Positions 19,509 through 28,218 of a DNA stretch of 64,000 nucleotides are shown here, piece by piece. The notes beneath the pieces were generated by a model. It ran no database searches. It saw only the letters and a list, made by a program, of their open reading frames with translations, and had not been told where the DNA came from. Positions within the stretch are counted from its first letter, which is position 1, and every line of letters begins with the position of its first letter. A program made the position numbers and the translations under genes. The stretch comes from CAZMNY01 sp964567745 (GTDB taxonomy: Bacteria > Planctomycetota > Planctomycetia > Pirellulales > Pirellulaceae), in assembly GCA_964567745.1 (NCBI GenBank), contig CAZMNY010000006.1, positions 124,001 to 188,000 of the forward strand. The letters are read 5' to 3'.

Positions 19509-21326
19509 TTATTGTCTCGGCTTCTTCTTTGGCTCCGGGTCAAACTTGGCTCGGTAAGCCTTGTATTCTGGCCACGTCAGTTTGCCGTCCCGGTTCGCGT
19601 CGGCTTTGGGATGCTTCGCAAAGTACTTGTCTTTCCATGCATTCGCGTCGGCTTTGGGATTGTTAGTGTCTTTCGGTTTCCAGACAGGCTGAGGCGGAAC
19701 GGCGCCAGGCTTGGGCAGTCGGATCGCCAAGCGACTTCGGAAAACAGCCAGCCGTTCGGCGTAGCGCGAATCACTAGCCAAGTTGTGCCACTCGTGCGGA
19801 TCTTGCGCGACTTGATAAAGCTCTTCCTTACCGTTTTCGTATCGGATGTATCGCCAATCGAGAGAGCGCAGAGCATAGCTTTCATGCGACGGGTCGTATT
19901 TCATCCGCCACTTGTAAAGTGCGGTCAGCGCCTCTTGCGGCCCCGACCACTTTCCCGCTTGCGGGTCCTCTAACAACGGTTTCAAGCTATGGCCATCAAG
20001 TCGATGCCCCTTGTCGTTCTTCATTGTGTTCCCAGTAAGTCCACAAACGTCGATCAGAGTTGGATAGATGTCGATTAAGGACACCGGCGCCTCGCACGTC
20101 GACCCCGAGCTGGCGACTTTAGGAACTCGAACGATCATCGGCACTCGCGTGCTCTCCTGCCAGAGCGAGTTCTTGTACAGATAATCTTTTTCGCCCATTC
20201 CCCATCCGTGGTCGCTCGTGAGCACAATAATTGTGTTGTTCTTAAGCCGCGACGAATCGATGACGTCCAGTATCCTACCGACCTGTTCATCGACCGACGC
20301 GACACTCGCCAGGTAGGCCTGAATGAACCGCTTGAGCGCCTCGTCACGAGTCGGATAGGAGGCAACCAGGTTCCGAAACAACCGCGTCCCCATATCTTCG
20401 GTGCGAGGAGACGTCGGCTCTGCTCCATTGGGAATGCCTCGAATCGAATGGGCGTGCGTGTCGTCAACGTCAGCGGCGCGAATTTCCGGCAACGCCACTT
20501 CGTTCAGCGGAAACATGTCAAAGAACCGCTTGGGCACAATCAGCGGCGTGTGCGGGCGGATGAATCCAATCCCCATGAAGAATGGCTTGTCGCCAGATTT
20601 GGAGGCGAGCGTCTTGAGCTTGTCGACGGCCCAGTCGCCGTTGAGTTCGTCGGGCGTGAGATCGCGATCTTCCGGCGAGTTGACTCGCAGCGTTCGCGCT
20701 CGGTTTCCCCAGCCTCCATTTCGCCAGTTTAATGGCTTTCCCTCGACAGACCGACGACCGCCTAGATTCGTGAACGGACCAAAGGACCCGTCGACTGGAC
20801 CGATGTCCCGATACGGCGCAGGCACATCGGGGTGCGCGACCTTGTTGACACCGTCGAACGCGAACGGTCCATAGTCAGCCGGATTGCCAAACTGGCTCCA
20901 CTCGCCGCGCACCAAATGGTGCATCAGTTTTCCCGTTCCAAGAGTTTCGTAACCGTTCGCGCGAAAGTGATCCATGATCGTTCGCGAATTCCGTAGGACC
21001 TCGTACGTGTCCCACTTTGTGAAACCGTAGCAACCTGAGTGATGAGGATAGACTCCGCTAAACAGGCTAGCTCGCGACGGCCCGCAAATCGGAATGTTGC
21101 AATGAGCCTGAGTGAATCGCACTCCGCTTTTGGCGAGACGAGTTAGACTCGGCGTATGCGCATTGGGATGCCCGCCAAAGCCTTCAACATAGTCGTTCAG
21201 ATCGTCGCAAATGATGAGTACAACATTCGGTCTTTCGGCGGGCCAAACCGTACTGGAATTCGAAAGAACGAGAGAACAAACAAATGCTGCAACGGTCGCG
21301 CGTTTGAAGCATACCTTGCTAATCAT
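19509..21326 (-). CDS. iduronate-2-sulfatase-like sulfatase with C-terminal EF-hand
   Basis: The ATG at 21326 is preferred because it starts a signal peptide (MISKVCFKRATVAAFVCSLV) with GAGAG ahead; longer in-frame starts up to 21422 add non-signal sequence. The active site CGPSR (Cys81) follows PNVVLIICDDLNDYVEGFGG, a start typical of iduronate-2-sulfatase-like (S1_7) enzymes. GFIRPHTPLIVPKRF and TSDHGWGMGEKDYLYKNSLW complete the metal site. The last residues are unusual: DANRDGKLTWPEYKAYRAKF is a perfect 12-position EF-hand loop (D-x-N-x-D-G-x-L-x-x-x-E), suggesting a calcium-binding tail. 606 residues, exported. Confidence 0.9.
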   Translation of the reverse strand: MISKVCFKRATVAAFVCSLVLSNSSTVWPAERPNVVLIICDDLNDYVEGFGGHPNAHTPSLTRLAKSGVRFTQAHCNIPICGPSRASLFSGVYPHHSGCYGFTKWDTYEVLRNSRTIMDHFRANGYETLGTGKLMHHLVRGEWSQFGNPADYGPFAFDGVNKVAHPDVPAPYRDIGPVDGSFGPFTNLGGRRSVEGKPLNWRNGGWGNRARTLRVNSPEDRDLTPDELNGDWAVDKLKTLASKSGDKPFFMGIGFIRPHTPLIVPKRFFDMFPLNEVALPEIRAADVDDTHAHSIRGIPNGAEPTSPRTEDMGTRLFRNLVASYPTRDEALKRFIQAYLASVASVDEQVGRILDVIDSSRLKNNTIIVLTSDHGWGMGEKDYLYKNSLWQESTRVPMIVRVPKVASSGSTCEAPVSLIDIYPTLIDVCGLTGNTMKNDKGHRLDGHSLKPLLEDPQAGKWSGPQEALTALYKWRMKYDPSHESYALRSLDWRYIRYENGKEELYQVAQDPHEWHNLASDSRYAERLAVFRSRLAIRLPKPGAVPPQPVWKPKDTNNPKADANAWKDKYFAKHPKADANRDGKLTWPEYKAYRAKFDPEPKKKPRQ

Positions 21327-21432
21327 TGAGCTCTCATGTGGTGCATCGTCGTGCATTTTTTTGTGACCGGGGCCTTTGCCCGCAACGGTTGAATCGCCTG
21401 GAGCAGGAACCGTTCCACTCACAAGATTAGTG

Positions 21433-21540
21433 CTAGTGCTGCGTTACGCCTTAGTTTTAGGGTGGCGCACCCGATTCGCCGTGGCGGGCGTTGACCAAAC
21501 GAATTGTCGATCCCAATTCCAAGCTGTAACACAGCACTAG
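21433..21540. repeat. 108-bp MITE-like element with 15-bp terminal inverted repeats
   Basis: CTAGTGCTGCGTTAC (21433-21447) and GTAACACAGCACTAG (21526-21540) are inverted repeats matching at 14 of 15 positions. The 78-bp interior codes for nothing and includes GGGTGGCGCACCC. The element sits exactly in the gap between a sulfatase and a DUF1552 gene. No clear target duplication was seen. The form fits a small non-autonomous transposable or intergenic palindromic repeat. Confidence 0.6.
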
Positions 21541-21557
21541 GCAGAAGCAAGCTGCCG

Positions 21558-23141
21558 CTAGCCTTTGGCGGAACCGGGTATCTTGCCAAAGAGCGATTCG
21601 AGTTTTTCAACCTTCTTGATCACCCGAGTCTCGCCCTGACTCTCGCCAGCCCCGGTCAAGATGATCGCGGTTCCACAATGGTACGCTAAATTGAAGCGAT
21701 GGAAGTCGCGGAAGCCAACTTCAACTCGAACTGGCGTTTGGCCGGCGACATCGACAAAAAAGATTTTTGCTTCGTCCAAATTGTCGGACATGCGGAGACG
21801 GCCTTGCACGGTGATCTTCTTGCCTTCGACTCGCACCCAACTCTCGAACTCGCGCTCCTGATACGGCTGGAAGTCCGACCCATCGAGACCCGGAAGCGGC
21901 TCCTCAGATCGGCCGAACGAATCCGTATCGACTCCAAATTTATTGAGTAGCGCCAAGTGCAAACGGCCGAGTCGCTGGTTTGTGTCGTAGCGAACGTATC
22001 TGCCCGTTTTGATCATTCCTTTTCCGCCCGCCAAGATGATCGGCAAGCGAGTCGCGGTATGATTGTCGCTGTGCCCCATCCCGGACCCGAAAAAGACGAG
22101 CGTGTTGTCGAGCAGCGTCGAGTCGCCTTCGCGTTTCGACTTGAGCCTCGTTAGCAACGACTCGAACTTCTCCATGTGCCACACGCTAATCTTGAGCAGC
22201 GATTCGAGGTTTGAGCGACTGAAGTTTCTGAAGAAGTGGGAAAGATAGTGGTGCTGGGCTTTGATTCCCAAGAAGTCAAAGATCATCCGGCTGTTGCTAT
22301 TACCCAACATGTAGGTGGCGCAGCGAGTTGAGTCGGTCCACAGAGCCAAGACGATTAGATCGAGCATCGCTTCGACTTGCTCGTTGAGATTTGTCGCCAG
22401 CGGAGGTCGCTCAAGCGAGCCGAAGTCGAAGTCTCTTTGAATTTCCTTGAGATCTTTTAAACGCTTCTCAGATTCACGTATCACTTCGAAGTATTGCTGC
22501 AGGGTTTGCGAATCTTCTCGTCCCGTCTGACGAGCGAGTGATCGCGCATCTTCGAGTACACGGTCGAGAACGCTGGCCATCTCTTTTCTTCGTTGAGGAT
22601 TGTCCAGCGGGTTTCGGAACAAACGGTCGAAGATCAGTTGCGGATCGCTTTCACGAGGAATCGGCGCCCCGGAGTCGTCATAGGAAATGTAGCTACAGCC
22701 GATTTGGTTGGTGAACAGACCTTCCGTCGTCAATTCGAGCGAGCGGTGCAAAGTGTCGCCGGCCACTTGTTTGGCGATGAGTTGATCGACGGAGGCCGAA
22801 TGCGTGTTCGCGTGATGGCCCGACAGAAACCGACGGGTCGAGTTGGAGTGCGACGAGAATCCGAAGTCGCCCATATTGTCGAGGATTAGCAAGTCGGACT
22901 TGTGCTTCTCGAATGGCTTCATCAATGGGGACATGCGGAAGTCGAATTCATGTCCTCCGTTGATATTCCACGATGGCGGATGCACGCCGTTGGGCTTGAA
23001 CAGAGTGAGAAAACGCGGCGGAGGCCCCGTCTTCTCCTTCGCTTGTCCGCTCGACTGCATCAAATTCAAGAAAGGGAGCGGCAGCATGGCACCGGCGCCG
23101 CGAAGAAAAGTGCGTCGTTTTAGCTTGGTGATTTTTGCCAC
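21558..23141 (-). CDS. DUF1552 protein
   Basis: The 527-residue protein starts with RRTFLRGAGAMLPLPFLNLM, a Tat-like signal with the leader common to DUF1552 proteins. The family pattern continues with PPRFLTLFKPNGVHP, FSSHSNSTRRFLSGHHANTH (metal-type histidines) and YLSHFFRNFSRSNLESLLK. The last 120 residues (ESWVRVEGKKITVQGRLRMS onwards) look like an extra beta-rich domain. It starts 3 bp after the DUF1592 stop, so the two are coupled. Function is undefined; these pairs accompany secreted cytochromes. Confidence 0.9.
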   Translation of the reverse strand: MAKITKLKRRTFLRGAGAMLPLPFLNLMQSSGQAKEKTGPPPRFLTLFKPNGVHPPSWNINGGHEFDFRMSPLMKPFEKHKSDLLILDNMGDFGFSSHSNSTRRFLSGHHANTHSASVDQLIAKQVAGDTLHRSLELTTEGLFTNQIGCSYISYDDSGAPIPRESDPQLIFDRLFRNPLDNPQRRKEMASVLDRVLEDARSLARQTGREDSQTLQQYFEVIRESEKRLKDLKEIQRDFDFGSLERPPLATNLNEQVEAMLDLIVLALWTDSTRCATYMLGNSNSRMIFDFLGIKAQHHYLSHFFRNFSRSNLESLLKISVWHMEKFESLLTRLKSKREGDSTLLDNTLVFFGSGMGHSDNHTATRLPIILAGGKGMIKTGRYVRYDTNQRLGRLHLALLNKFGVDTDSFGRSEEPLPGLDGSDFQPYQEREFESWVRVEGKKITVQGRLRMSDNLDEAKIFFVDVAGQTPVRVEVGFRDFHRFNLAYHCGTAIILTGAGESQGETRVIKKVEKLESLFGKIPGSAKG

Positions 23142-23144
23142 GGC

Positions 23145-25076
23145 TTATTCTTTCGACTGTTTGGTTGCTGACGCAATCGTCTCTTGAAACTGCGGAGTCT
23201 GGGCAATCGCAACGAATAAATCGCGCCAAGCGCCGTTTGTTTCACTCATTCGCTCGACAAGGGATTCTACCGTTGCGTGGTCGTAAAGCGTGAGCTCGCG
23301 GCACAACGCGTACGCCATCGTACGGCGAACGATATTGCGGAGCACTGTATCACGTCGGCTCGTGACGAGAACCTTCTTGAGCTCCTCAATTCCAGAAAAC
23401 GTCTCACCGGTCGGTAATTGACCGCCGGTTTGAATGTTCGCGTCCTTCTTCTTAACGTAGGCACCGCCTCCATTAAATCCTTCCAAAGCGAACCCGATCG
23501 GATCGATTTTGTTGTGACAAGCGGCGCACGATGGGCGGCTACGATGAAGTTCGAACCGCTCGCGAAACGACAGATTCTCGCCTCGCTTGTTCCCAGCGAC
23601 TTGCCCCACATTGGCTGGCGGATCTGGCAGGTGTTCGCCTAAGACTCGCTCCAGCACCCAGGTGCCTCGAGTAATCGGGCCTTTGTTCATCGCCAGCACG
23701 CCGGGAATCGTGAGGATGCCGCCACGCACTTTCGTTTTGCGAAGTTCGATCTTTTGATTCGGCACAATTTCAACCTCGATGCCGCGCTGCTTTGCATATC
23801 GCTTCATTTGCTTGGCGTCGGGGCCATAGTGTTTTGCCATGAACGGATTGACGAATGCGACGTCGGAGTCGATCAGTTCGAGTAACGGTCGATTTTGCGT
23901 GAATAAGAAGTGGAGAAAATCTAGCGGCTGTGACTTGAGCGCGATCATGAAAGGCGGGTTGTTGTTGAGCCCTTCAATCTCTTTCAAAGTGAACCACTCC
24001 TCGCCAAAGACATCCGCCAAACTTCGCGCTTTCGGCGAGGCGAGCATGCGATCGACTTCGGCGGCGAGAATCACAGGATCGCGAAGTTGACCCGAAGCCG
24101 CACGGGCGAACAGTTCGTCGTCAGGCATGTCAGCCCAAAGAAAATAGGAGAGTCGTTCCGCGAGTTCGTAACTGTCTACCTGTTGCCGTTTCCCAGGCTC
24201 AAGCGGCATCCGAATACCTCGATGAGTAAAACTCGGCGACATGAGGATTGCCTTGAGCTCGAGCTTCACCGCGGCCGTCAAGCGCTCGCTTTGCAAACCA
24301 GCGAAGCGATCTCGTATTCGCGATAATTCCTCGGCAGACACCGGGCGGCGCCACGCCTTCACCGTAAATCGATCGACCAGCGCATTGGCTTGCTGCGCGT
24401 CCAGGTGCTTCCCGGATAGTGGCCCCGCAAGCGCCTCCAATTCGGTCCGCCTTCGAAACGAAAACAAATCTTCGAGTCCGGTATCGATCAGCGTACCGTA
24501 CTGATCCCAAATGAGCACGGTCAACGGATTGGCGTGAGTATCGTTGATGAATCCACTTGCTCCCGGTGGATCGTCTGGAAGCAGTTTTACAACGAGCGAC
24601 CGCTGAGCCAACGTCTGTTCCGCCTCGACGACCGCCAATTCCAAGTCGAATCCCAACACGGAACGCAGACTATTGCGAAACTCAGTCACCGACAAACGGC
24701 GAGCGCGAAAGATTGCAGGGCGCGGCTTGGCAGTCGTTATGAAATGCCGATACCAAGTCAACACTAACTCGCGTTCTTGCTTCGTCGGCTGCGGTTCGTC
24801 GTCAGGCGGCATCGTCTCCGACTGAAGGTGCCCCGCCATCGCTTTCCAGTTCTCGTACGCCTCAGTGACTTGGCTCGCGCTCTTAATGCGGCTGTAGTCA
24901 AACTCCCCCTCGGCATCCTCGCCCGTGTGACAATTGGCGCAATACTTCACCAAGAACGGCCTGACGTCCGCTTCAAACTCAGCGGCGAAACAGGGCTGAG
25001 CAAGAATGAGAAAGGCAACCAGCGCACTCGCCATCCAAAGGCACCTGTGGCAACTCCGTTGACGATCGAACCGCAT
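23145..25076 (-). CDS. DUF1592/DUF1588/DUF1585 cytochrome protein
   Basis: The ATG at 25076, with AGGTG just ahead, is preferred to an upstream GTG at 25082. A signal peptide (WMASALVAFLILAQPCFA) precedes a single heme motif CANCH. DUF1587 follows as RRLSVTEFRNSLRSVLGFDL. DUF1592 and DUF1588 follow as ELAERLSYFLWADMPDDELF and RGGILTIPGVLAMNKGPITR. The end holds AACHNKIDPIGFALEGFNG and the DUF1585 helix. At 643 residues it is on the short side for the family. It is co-transcribed with DUF1552. Confidence 0.92.
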   Translation of the reverse strand: MRFDRQRSCHRCLWMASALVAFLILAQPCFAAEFEADVRPFLVKYCANCHTGEDAEGEFDYSRIKSASQVTEAYENWKAMAGHLQSETMPPDDEPQPTKQERELVLTWYRHFITTAKPRPAIFRARRLSVTEFRNSLRSVLGFDLELAVVEAEQTLAQRSLVVKLLPDDPPGASGFINDTHANPLTVLIWDQYGTLIDTGLEDLFSFRRRTELEALAGPLSGKHLDAQQANALVDRFTVKAWRRPVSAEELSRIRDRFAGLQSERLTAAVKLELKAILMSPSFTHRGIRMPLEPGKRQQVDSYELAERLSYFLWADMPDDELFARAASGQLRDPVILAAEVDRMLASPKARSLADVFGEEWFTLKEIEGLNNNPPFMIALKSQPLDFLHFLFTQNRPLLELIDSDVAFVNPFMAKHYGPDAKQMKRYAKQRGIEVEIVPNQKIELRKTKVRGGILTIPGVLAMNKGPITRGTWVLERVLGEHLPDPPANVGQVAGNKRGENLSFRERFELHRSRPSCAACHNKIDPIGFALEGFNGGGAYVKKKDANIQTGGQLPTGETFSGIEELKKVLVTSRRDTVLRNIVRRTMAYALCRELTLYDHATVESLVERMSETNGAWRDLFVAIAQTPQFQETIASATKQSKE

Positions 25077-25248
25077 TGGCACCTGTACAGAAAAAGGGAA
25101 TCGACGAGAACAACATGCAGCATCTCAGCGAACACTCATTGTAACCCGTCCGAGCGACGCCACAAACCGACATTTTTCATCGCGCGTTGCTCTGGAGGCG
25201 ACACCAAATGAGAGGCACCACGCTCTGGCGAGCGTAGCTACGACGTCG

Positions 25249-25270
25249 ATCTTCTAAACAACTAGAAGAT
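25249..25270. promoter_or_regulatory. operator 1 of the BlaI-type repressor
   Basis: ATCTTCTA-N6-TAGAAGAT is a perfect inverted repeat with 8-base arms. Its core TCTTCTA-N6-TAGAAGA is identical to the second site 51 bp downstream, and both lie just ahead of the BlaI-family gene. BlaI/MecI proteins bind dyads of this kind, so paired sites for autorepression are likely. Confidence 0.7.
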
Positions 25271-25295
25271 TCTACTTGGCTCGGACCGCGCCACT

Positions 25296-25325
25296 CCCTA
25301 TCTTCTATTCATATAGAAGATAGGG
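25296..25325. promoter_or_regulatory. operator 2 of the BlaI-type repressor
   Basis: CCCTATCTTCTAT-TCAT-ATAGAAGATAGGG has 13-base perfect arms around a 4-base centre. It repeats the core TCTTCTA-N6-TAGAAGA of operator 1. It ends 40 bp before the repressor start. The centres are 51 bp apart, about five helical turns. Confidence 0.75.
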
Positions 25326-25365
25326 CGACGCCAACTCGTCACTCACGCCAGGGAGCTGCTTCATC

Positions 25366-25761
25366 ATGAACCGCGGAGCGTCAGGCCAACCAACGGAGTT
25401 GGAGCTGCGAATCTTGAAAGTACTGTGGGCCGAGTCGCCCCTGCCTGTGCGGGAGATTCGGAATCGGCTGGCAGAAAACGGCCGCCACCTCGCTCATACG
25501 TCGGTCATTACGACACTAAACACGATGTTCGAGAAGAAGTTCCTTGGGCGAAAGAAGCAAGCCAACGCGTTCTTGTTCTTTCCGAAAGTGACACGAGACG
25601 CGGTGTCGCAACGCATGCTCGGTGATGTTGTCGAACGAGTCTTTGATGGGTCCGCGGCCTCGGTGATGCTCAGCCTGTTCGACTGTTCCGAGATCGACGC
25701 CGAAGAAGCCCGCGAGTTACGACGCCTGTTCAATCGCAAGATAAAGGAGCAACAGGAATGA
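25366..25761 (+). CDS. BlaI/MecI/CopY-family transcriptional repressor
   Basis: The 131-residue protein is the usual size. The winged helix covers about residues 8-75: TELELRILKVLWAESPLPVR, then HTSVITTLNTMFEKKFLGRKK. A C-terminal dimerisation and cleavage region follows (VFDGSAASVMLSLFDCSEID). In the known system an M56 membrane peptidase cleaves the repressor to release the promoter. Here the ATGA overlap at 25758 starts exactly such a gene, but that gene is broken, so the repressor may now be uninducible or controlled from elsewhere. Two matching dyads lie upstream. Confidence 0.92.
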   Translation: MNRGASGQPTELELRILKVLWAESPLPVREIRNRLAENGRHLAHTSVITTLNTMFEKKFLGRKKQANAFLFFPKVTRDAVSQRMLGDVVERVFDGSAASVMLSLFDCSEIDAEEARELRRLFNRKIKEQQE

Positions 25762-25865
25762 TCGATACGAATTGGTTTGTCGATTTGGATCAGATTTTTT
25801 ACCTGCGATTCACGCAGTCGCTGCTTCACTTTTCCTGGCAAGGATTTGTTGTCGGCGGTCGTTAG
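25758..25865 (+). pseudogene. M56 (BlaR1-like) peptidase, 5' fragment
   Basis: It begins at the ATGA overlap with the BlaI stop. It reads MIDTNWFVDLDQIFYLRFTQ then SLLHFSWQGFVVGGR and stops at 25865. The SLLHFxWQG phrase is the usual start of the first membrane helix of M56 peptidases. The rest of the gene is separated by about 1.75 kb of unrelated DNA and resumes near 27640. Confidence 0.75.
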
Positions 25866-25902
25866 ACCGAACAAAGAACTGTGCGAGCCGCTGGCGTTGC
25901 AC

Positions 25903-26151
25903 ATGATCAATCGTGCCAATGTCTATTTGTCCGTGAAACTTGGCAGTGACCCCGGAAACCCGTTTCGAGTTGGACACGAGGATGGCAATCGGCGGTATCG
26001 TAGCGATTCCTTAAAGCGAGATGCCATCACGCGACGAGAGCTCGTTGATCTTGGCAACATCAGTTCCCAGTTGGTCCTGACCTTGATCGAGTACCTGCGA
26101 AGTTTAAACTCAATGCCGCCCGTTGACTCGCTACGCTTGCTTCCGATCTAA
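25903..26151 (+). other. unrecognised short open frame within the insertion
   Basis: The frame from an ATG at 25903 gives about 82 residues (MINRANVYLSVKLGSDPGN..., ending LRSLNSMPPVDSLRLLPI). Its stop overlaps by 4 bases the stop of the convergent membrane-protein gene. No domain is recognised. It could be the tail of a gene cut at the insertion edge or chance sequence. Confidence 0.25.
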
Positions 26152-27569
26152 TTGCGACTCTCCGAGAGCTGCTTAATGTGGTTTAAGACTCGAAGATGAA
26201 TGCGGTGAATACAGAGGTCGGACCACAAAGTCCAATAGTCTTGCGGGTACATTTCAAACTCATACCACGTACTTCCTTCGAGGCGAGTTCGCCCGTTCGG
26301 CAATTCGATCAGTCGGAATTCTCCACGCTGACACCTCAAATAGCCGTCAAGATGCGGCGGATGGACGTGTCGATAAGGACTTAACTCGTGCATCGGCGGT
26401 GGCTGAGACTGAACGTCAAACGCCAAACGATGCGGTTCGTCCCAAACCGTTATTGGTTCCACGAAGGATCCAGTTGAAAACTCGCATCGTCGAATCGCAC
26501 CGACGCCTCTGCCGTCAATTGTCGCTCGTTTCGGATAGGCGATGCCGAGTTGAAAGTACCAGTTCGGCGGTGGCGGCAAATTCGAAAACCCGACAACATG
26601 GGGCCAAACTTGCTCTGGCGGAGCATTGATCTCTACGGCTGAAACAACTTCATATTCAGGCGTCGGCCTGAACGCGTGTTCTGCACCACCGAACATCGTC
26701 AATAGCGCTATTGGCACCACTAGTGCCGTCACTCGACTCGGCGTTACCGTGGCCACGGCATAACCGATGAGCCCGCCAAGAAGTCCCATAGCAGATGCAA
26801 CTGGCAACAGCATCACCAGACATATGATCCCTTCAAAAGCCAATAACAGCACTGCGGCGCCGCTCAAAAAGATAGCGACTTCAGCCACCAATAGGCTGGT
26901 CGCTAAGTCGCGGGGGTGCGGGCGATTGTAAAGGAAGGCGCTGACCGTTCCAATCAAGATAGGTGTGCCGAGAAAAAGAGCCACACCGTAGTCCGAAAAT
27001 GTATAAACGCTAATGAGGAGCATCGAAATAGAAATAACGACACTAACAACGATTCCCAACAGTGCGCTGCGCACTCGGTGATCGACGACGGCTTTGGGTC
27101 TTCGGCCCACGAAAGAAACTAGACCGCGTGGCGGAAGTACGCAAAGCACTGCCATCGCTATGAAATTGACGCCCGGGATCAATACGAGAAGGCCAAACCA
27201 AGCTGTGGCTCCCGCGTCAGCAGCACGGCGGACACTCATCGAGACAGCAATCCATAGGAAAGGAAGTGTCCAGATAATCAATGCCCAACTAAGCCATTCC
27301 GGCGCGGGTGGATTTAAGTACTCCTGTCGAGTGCTTAGCAGAGGATTCAGAAAGTCAAAGGGCGCATAGAGCTTGTCCACAATCAGCAGAATTAACCCTG
27401 CTTCAACGGAATATTTCAAGATCATCAGGCCAAAGCCGCTAGTAGCGTACGCGATTCTCCCAACGTCTCGCGAAAGGCCGAACCAAAACGCGACTATATT
27501 GAAGCAACCTAGGCTTCGCGAATTGGGGGGTTCGGCAGGCGCTTTGAACGGGCTTTCATCGAGTCGCAC
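26148..27569 (-). CDS. DUF805-like membrane protein with C-terminal SRPBCC domain
   Basis: The 473-residue protein has several hydrophobic segments in the first 290 residues. These include a DUF805-like part (WIAVSMSVRRAADAGATAWF, then VLIPGVNFIAMAVLCVLPPR) and four further membrane helices. The C-terminal 150 residues fit an SRPBCC/polyketide-cyclase fold (EYEVVSAVEINAPPEQVWPH, GAIRRCEFSTGSFVEPITVW, RLEGSTWYEFEMYP). It is encoded on the strand opposite to the BlaI/M56 operon and sits inside the M56 gene, so it arrived by insertion or local rearrangement. Function unknown; perhaps a lipid-binding membrane protein. Confidence 0.8.
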   Translation of the reverse strand: MRLDESPFKAPAEPPNSRSLGCFNIVAFWFGLSRDVGRIAYATSGFGLMILKYSVEAGLILLIVDKLYAPFDFLNPLLSTRQEYLNPPAPEWLSWALIIWTLPFLWIAVSMSVRRAADAGATAWFGLLVLIPGVNFIAMAVLCVLPPRGLVSFVGRRPKAVVDHRVRSALLGIVVSVVISISMLLISVYTFSDYGVALFLGTPILIGTVSAFLYNRPHPRDLATSLLVAEVAIFLSGAAVLLLAFEGIICLVMLLPVASAMGLLGGLIGYAVATVTPSRVTALVVPIALLTMFGGAEHAFRPTPEYEVVSAVEINAPPEQVWPHVVGFSNLPPPPNWYFQLGIAYPKRATIDGRGVGAIRRCEFSTGSFVEPITVWDEPHRLAFDVQSQPPPMHELSPYRHVHPPHLDGYLRCQRGEFRLIELPNGRTRLEGSTWYEFEMYPQDYWTLWSDLCIHRIHLRVLNHIKQLSESRN

Positions 27570-27639
27570 AGTTGCTCTCCTTCAACATGCATATCCTACC
27601 GGCAGCGGCAAGCAACTCAACCGAATTACGAGCCTTCGT

Positions 27640-28218
27640 CTTGAATTAGAGCTGGTGGGAGCGCAGGCGAGGCGAATCGGCATGACGACCGTCCCGGCAC
27701 TTCAGTATTGCCGCCGATTACCGTGCCAGTCGTTGTCGGCATTCTGAAGCCAACGATCCTGTGGCCGTCCTCTTTGGCAAGCGGATTAGCGCCGGATCAG
27801 ATCGAGGCGATTCTGCTTCACGAGCTCGCCCACATTCGTCGCTTCGATCTCGCCGTCAACCTTCTGCAACGGATCGTTGAAGCGCTTCTTCCATCCCGCA
27901 GTTTGGTACGTCAGCCGTCAAGTCAGTCGAGAGCGCGAGCATTGTTGCGACGACTTTGTATTGTCGTCTGGCTGCCGGCGAATGAACTACGCCGACGCAC
28001 TGATTCGGATGGCGGAGGTCTACGACGGGCAACACGGAGCAACGACAGCCTCGCAGCTTGGCGTTCTGGCGGCGGACGGCGGTAGCCCATCGCAGTTGAG
28101 GCTACGGGTGAGTCGGCTGCTCGATGGCACCGAACTTCCGTCCATAACTCCATATCGCATAACACTCCTGTGCCACCTCCAATTGCGACTCGAATTGGCC
28201 AAGCCAACAGTCTCATAA
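27640..28218 (+). pseudogene. M56 (BlaR1-like) peptidase, catalytic fragment with two frameshifts
   Basis: Three frames in order rebuild the peptidase. The first gives VGAQARRIGMTTVPAL up to about 27700. The second gives ITVPVVVGILKPTILWPSSL and the zinc motif HELAHIRRFDLAVNLLQ (27820-27870). The third, from about 27885, gives FFHPAVWYVSRQVSREREHC and CDDFVLSSG. The order and motifs match M56 peptidases exactly (HExxH, then HPxxW, then E..CD). The break and shifts mean no active sensor is made. It is the severed 3' part of the gene started at 25758. Confidence 0.85.

Noticed and set aside
19008..19973. 321-residue + frame reading into the sulfatase
   Set aside because: Only the first part resembles a protein (kept as a pseudogene); the rest is antisense to the sulfatase C-terminus.
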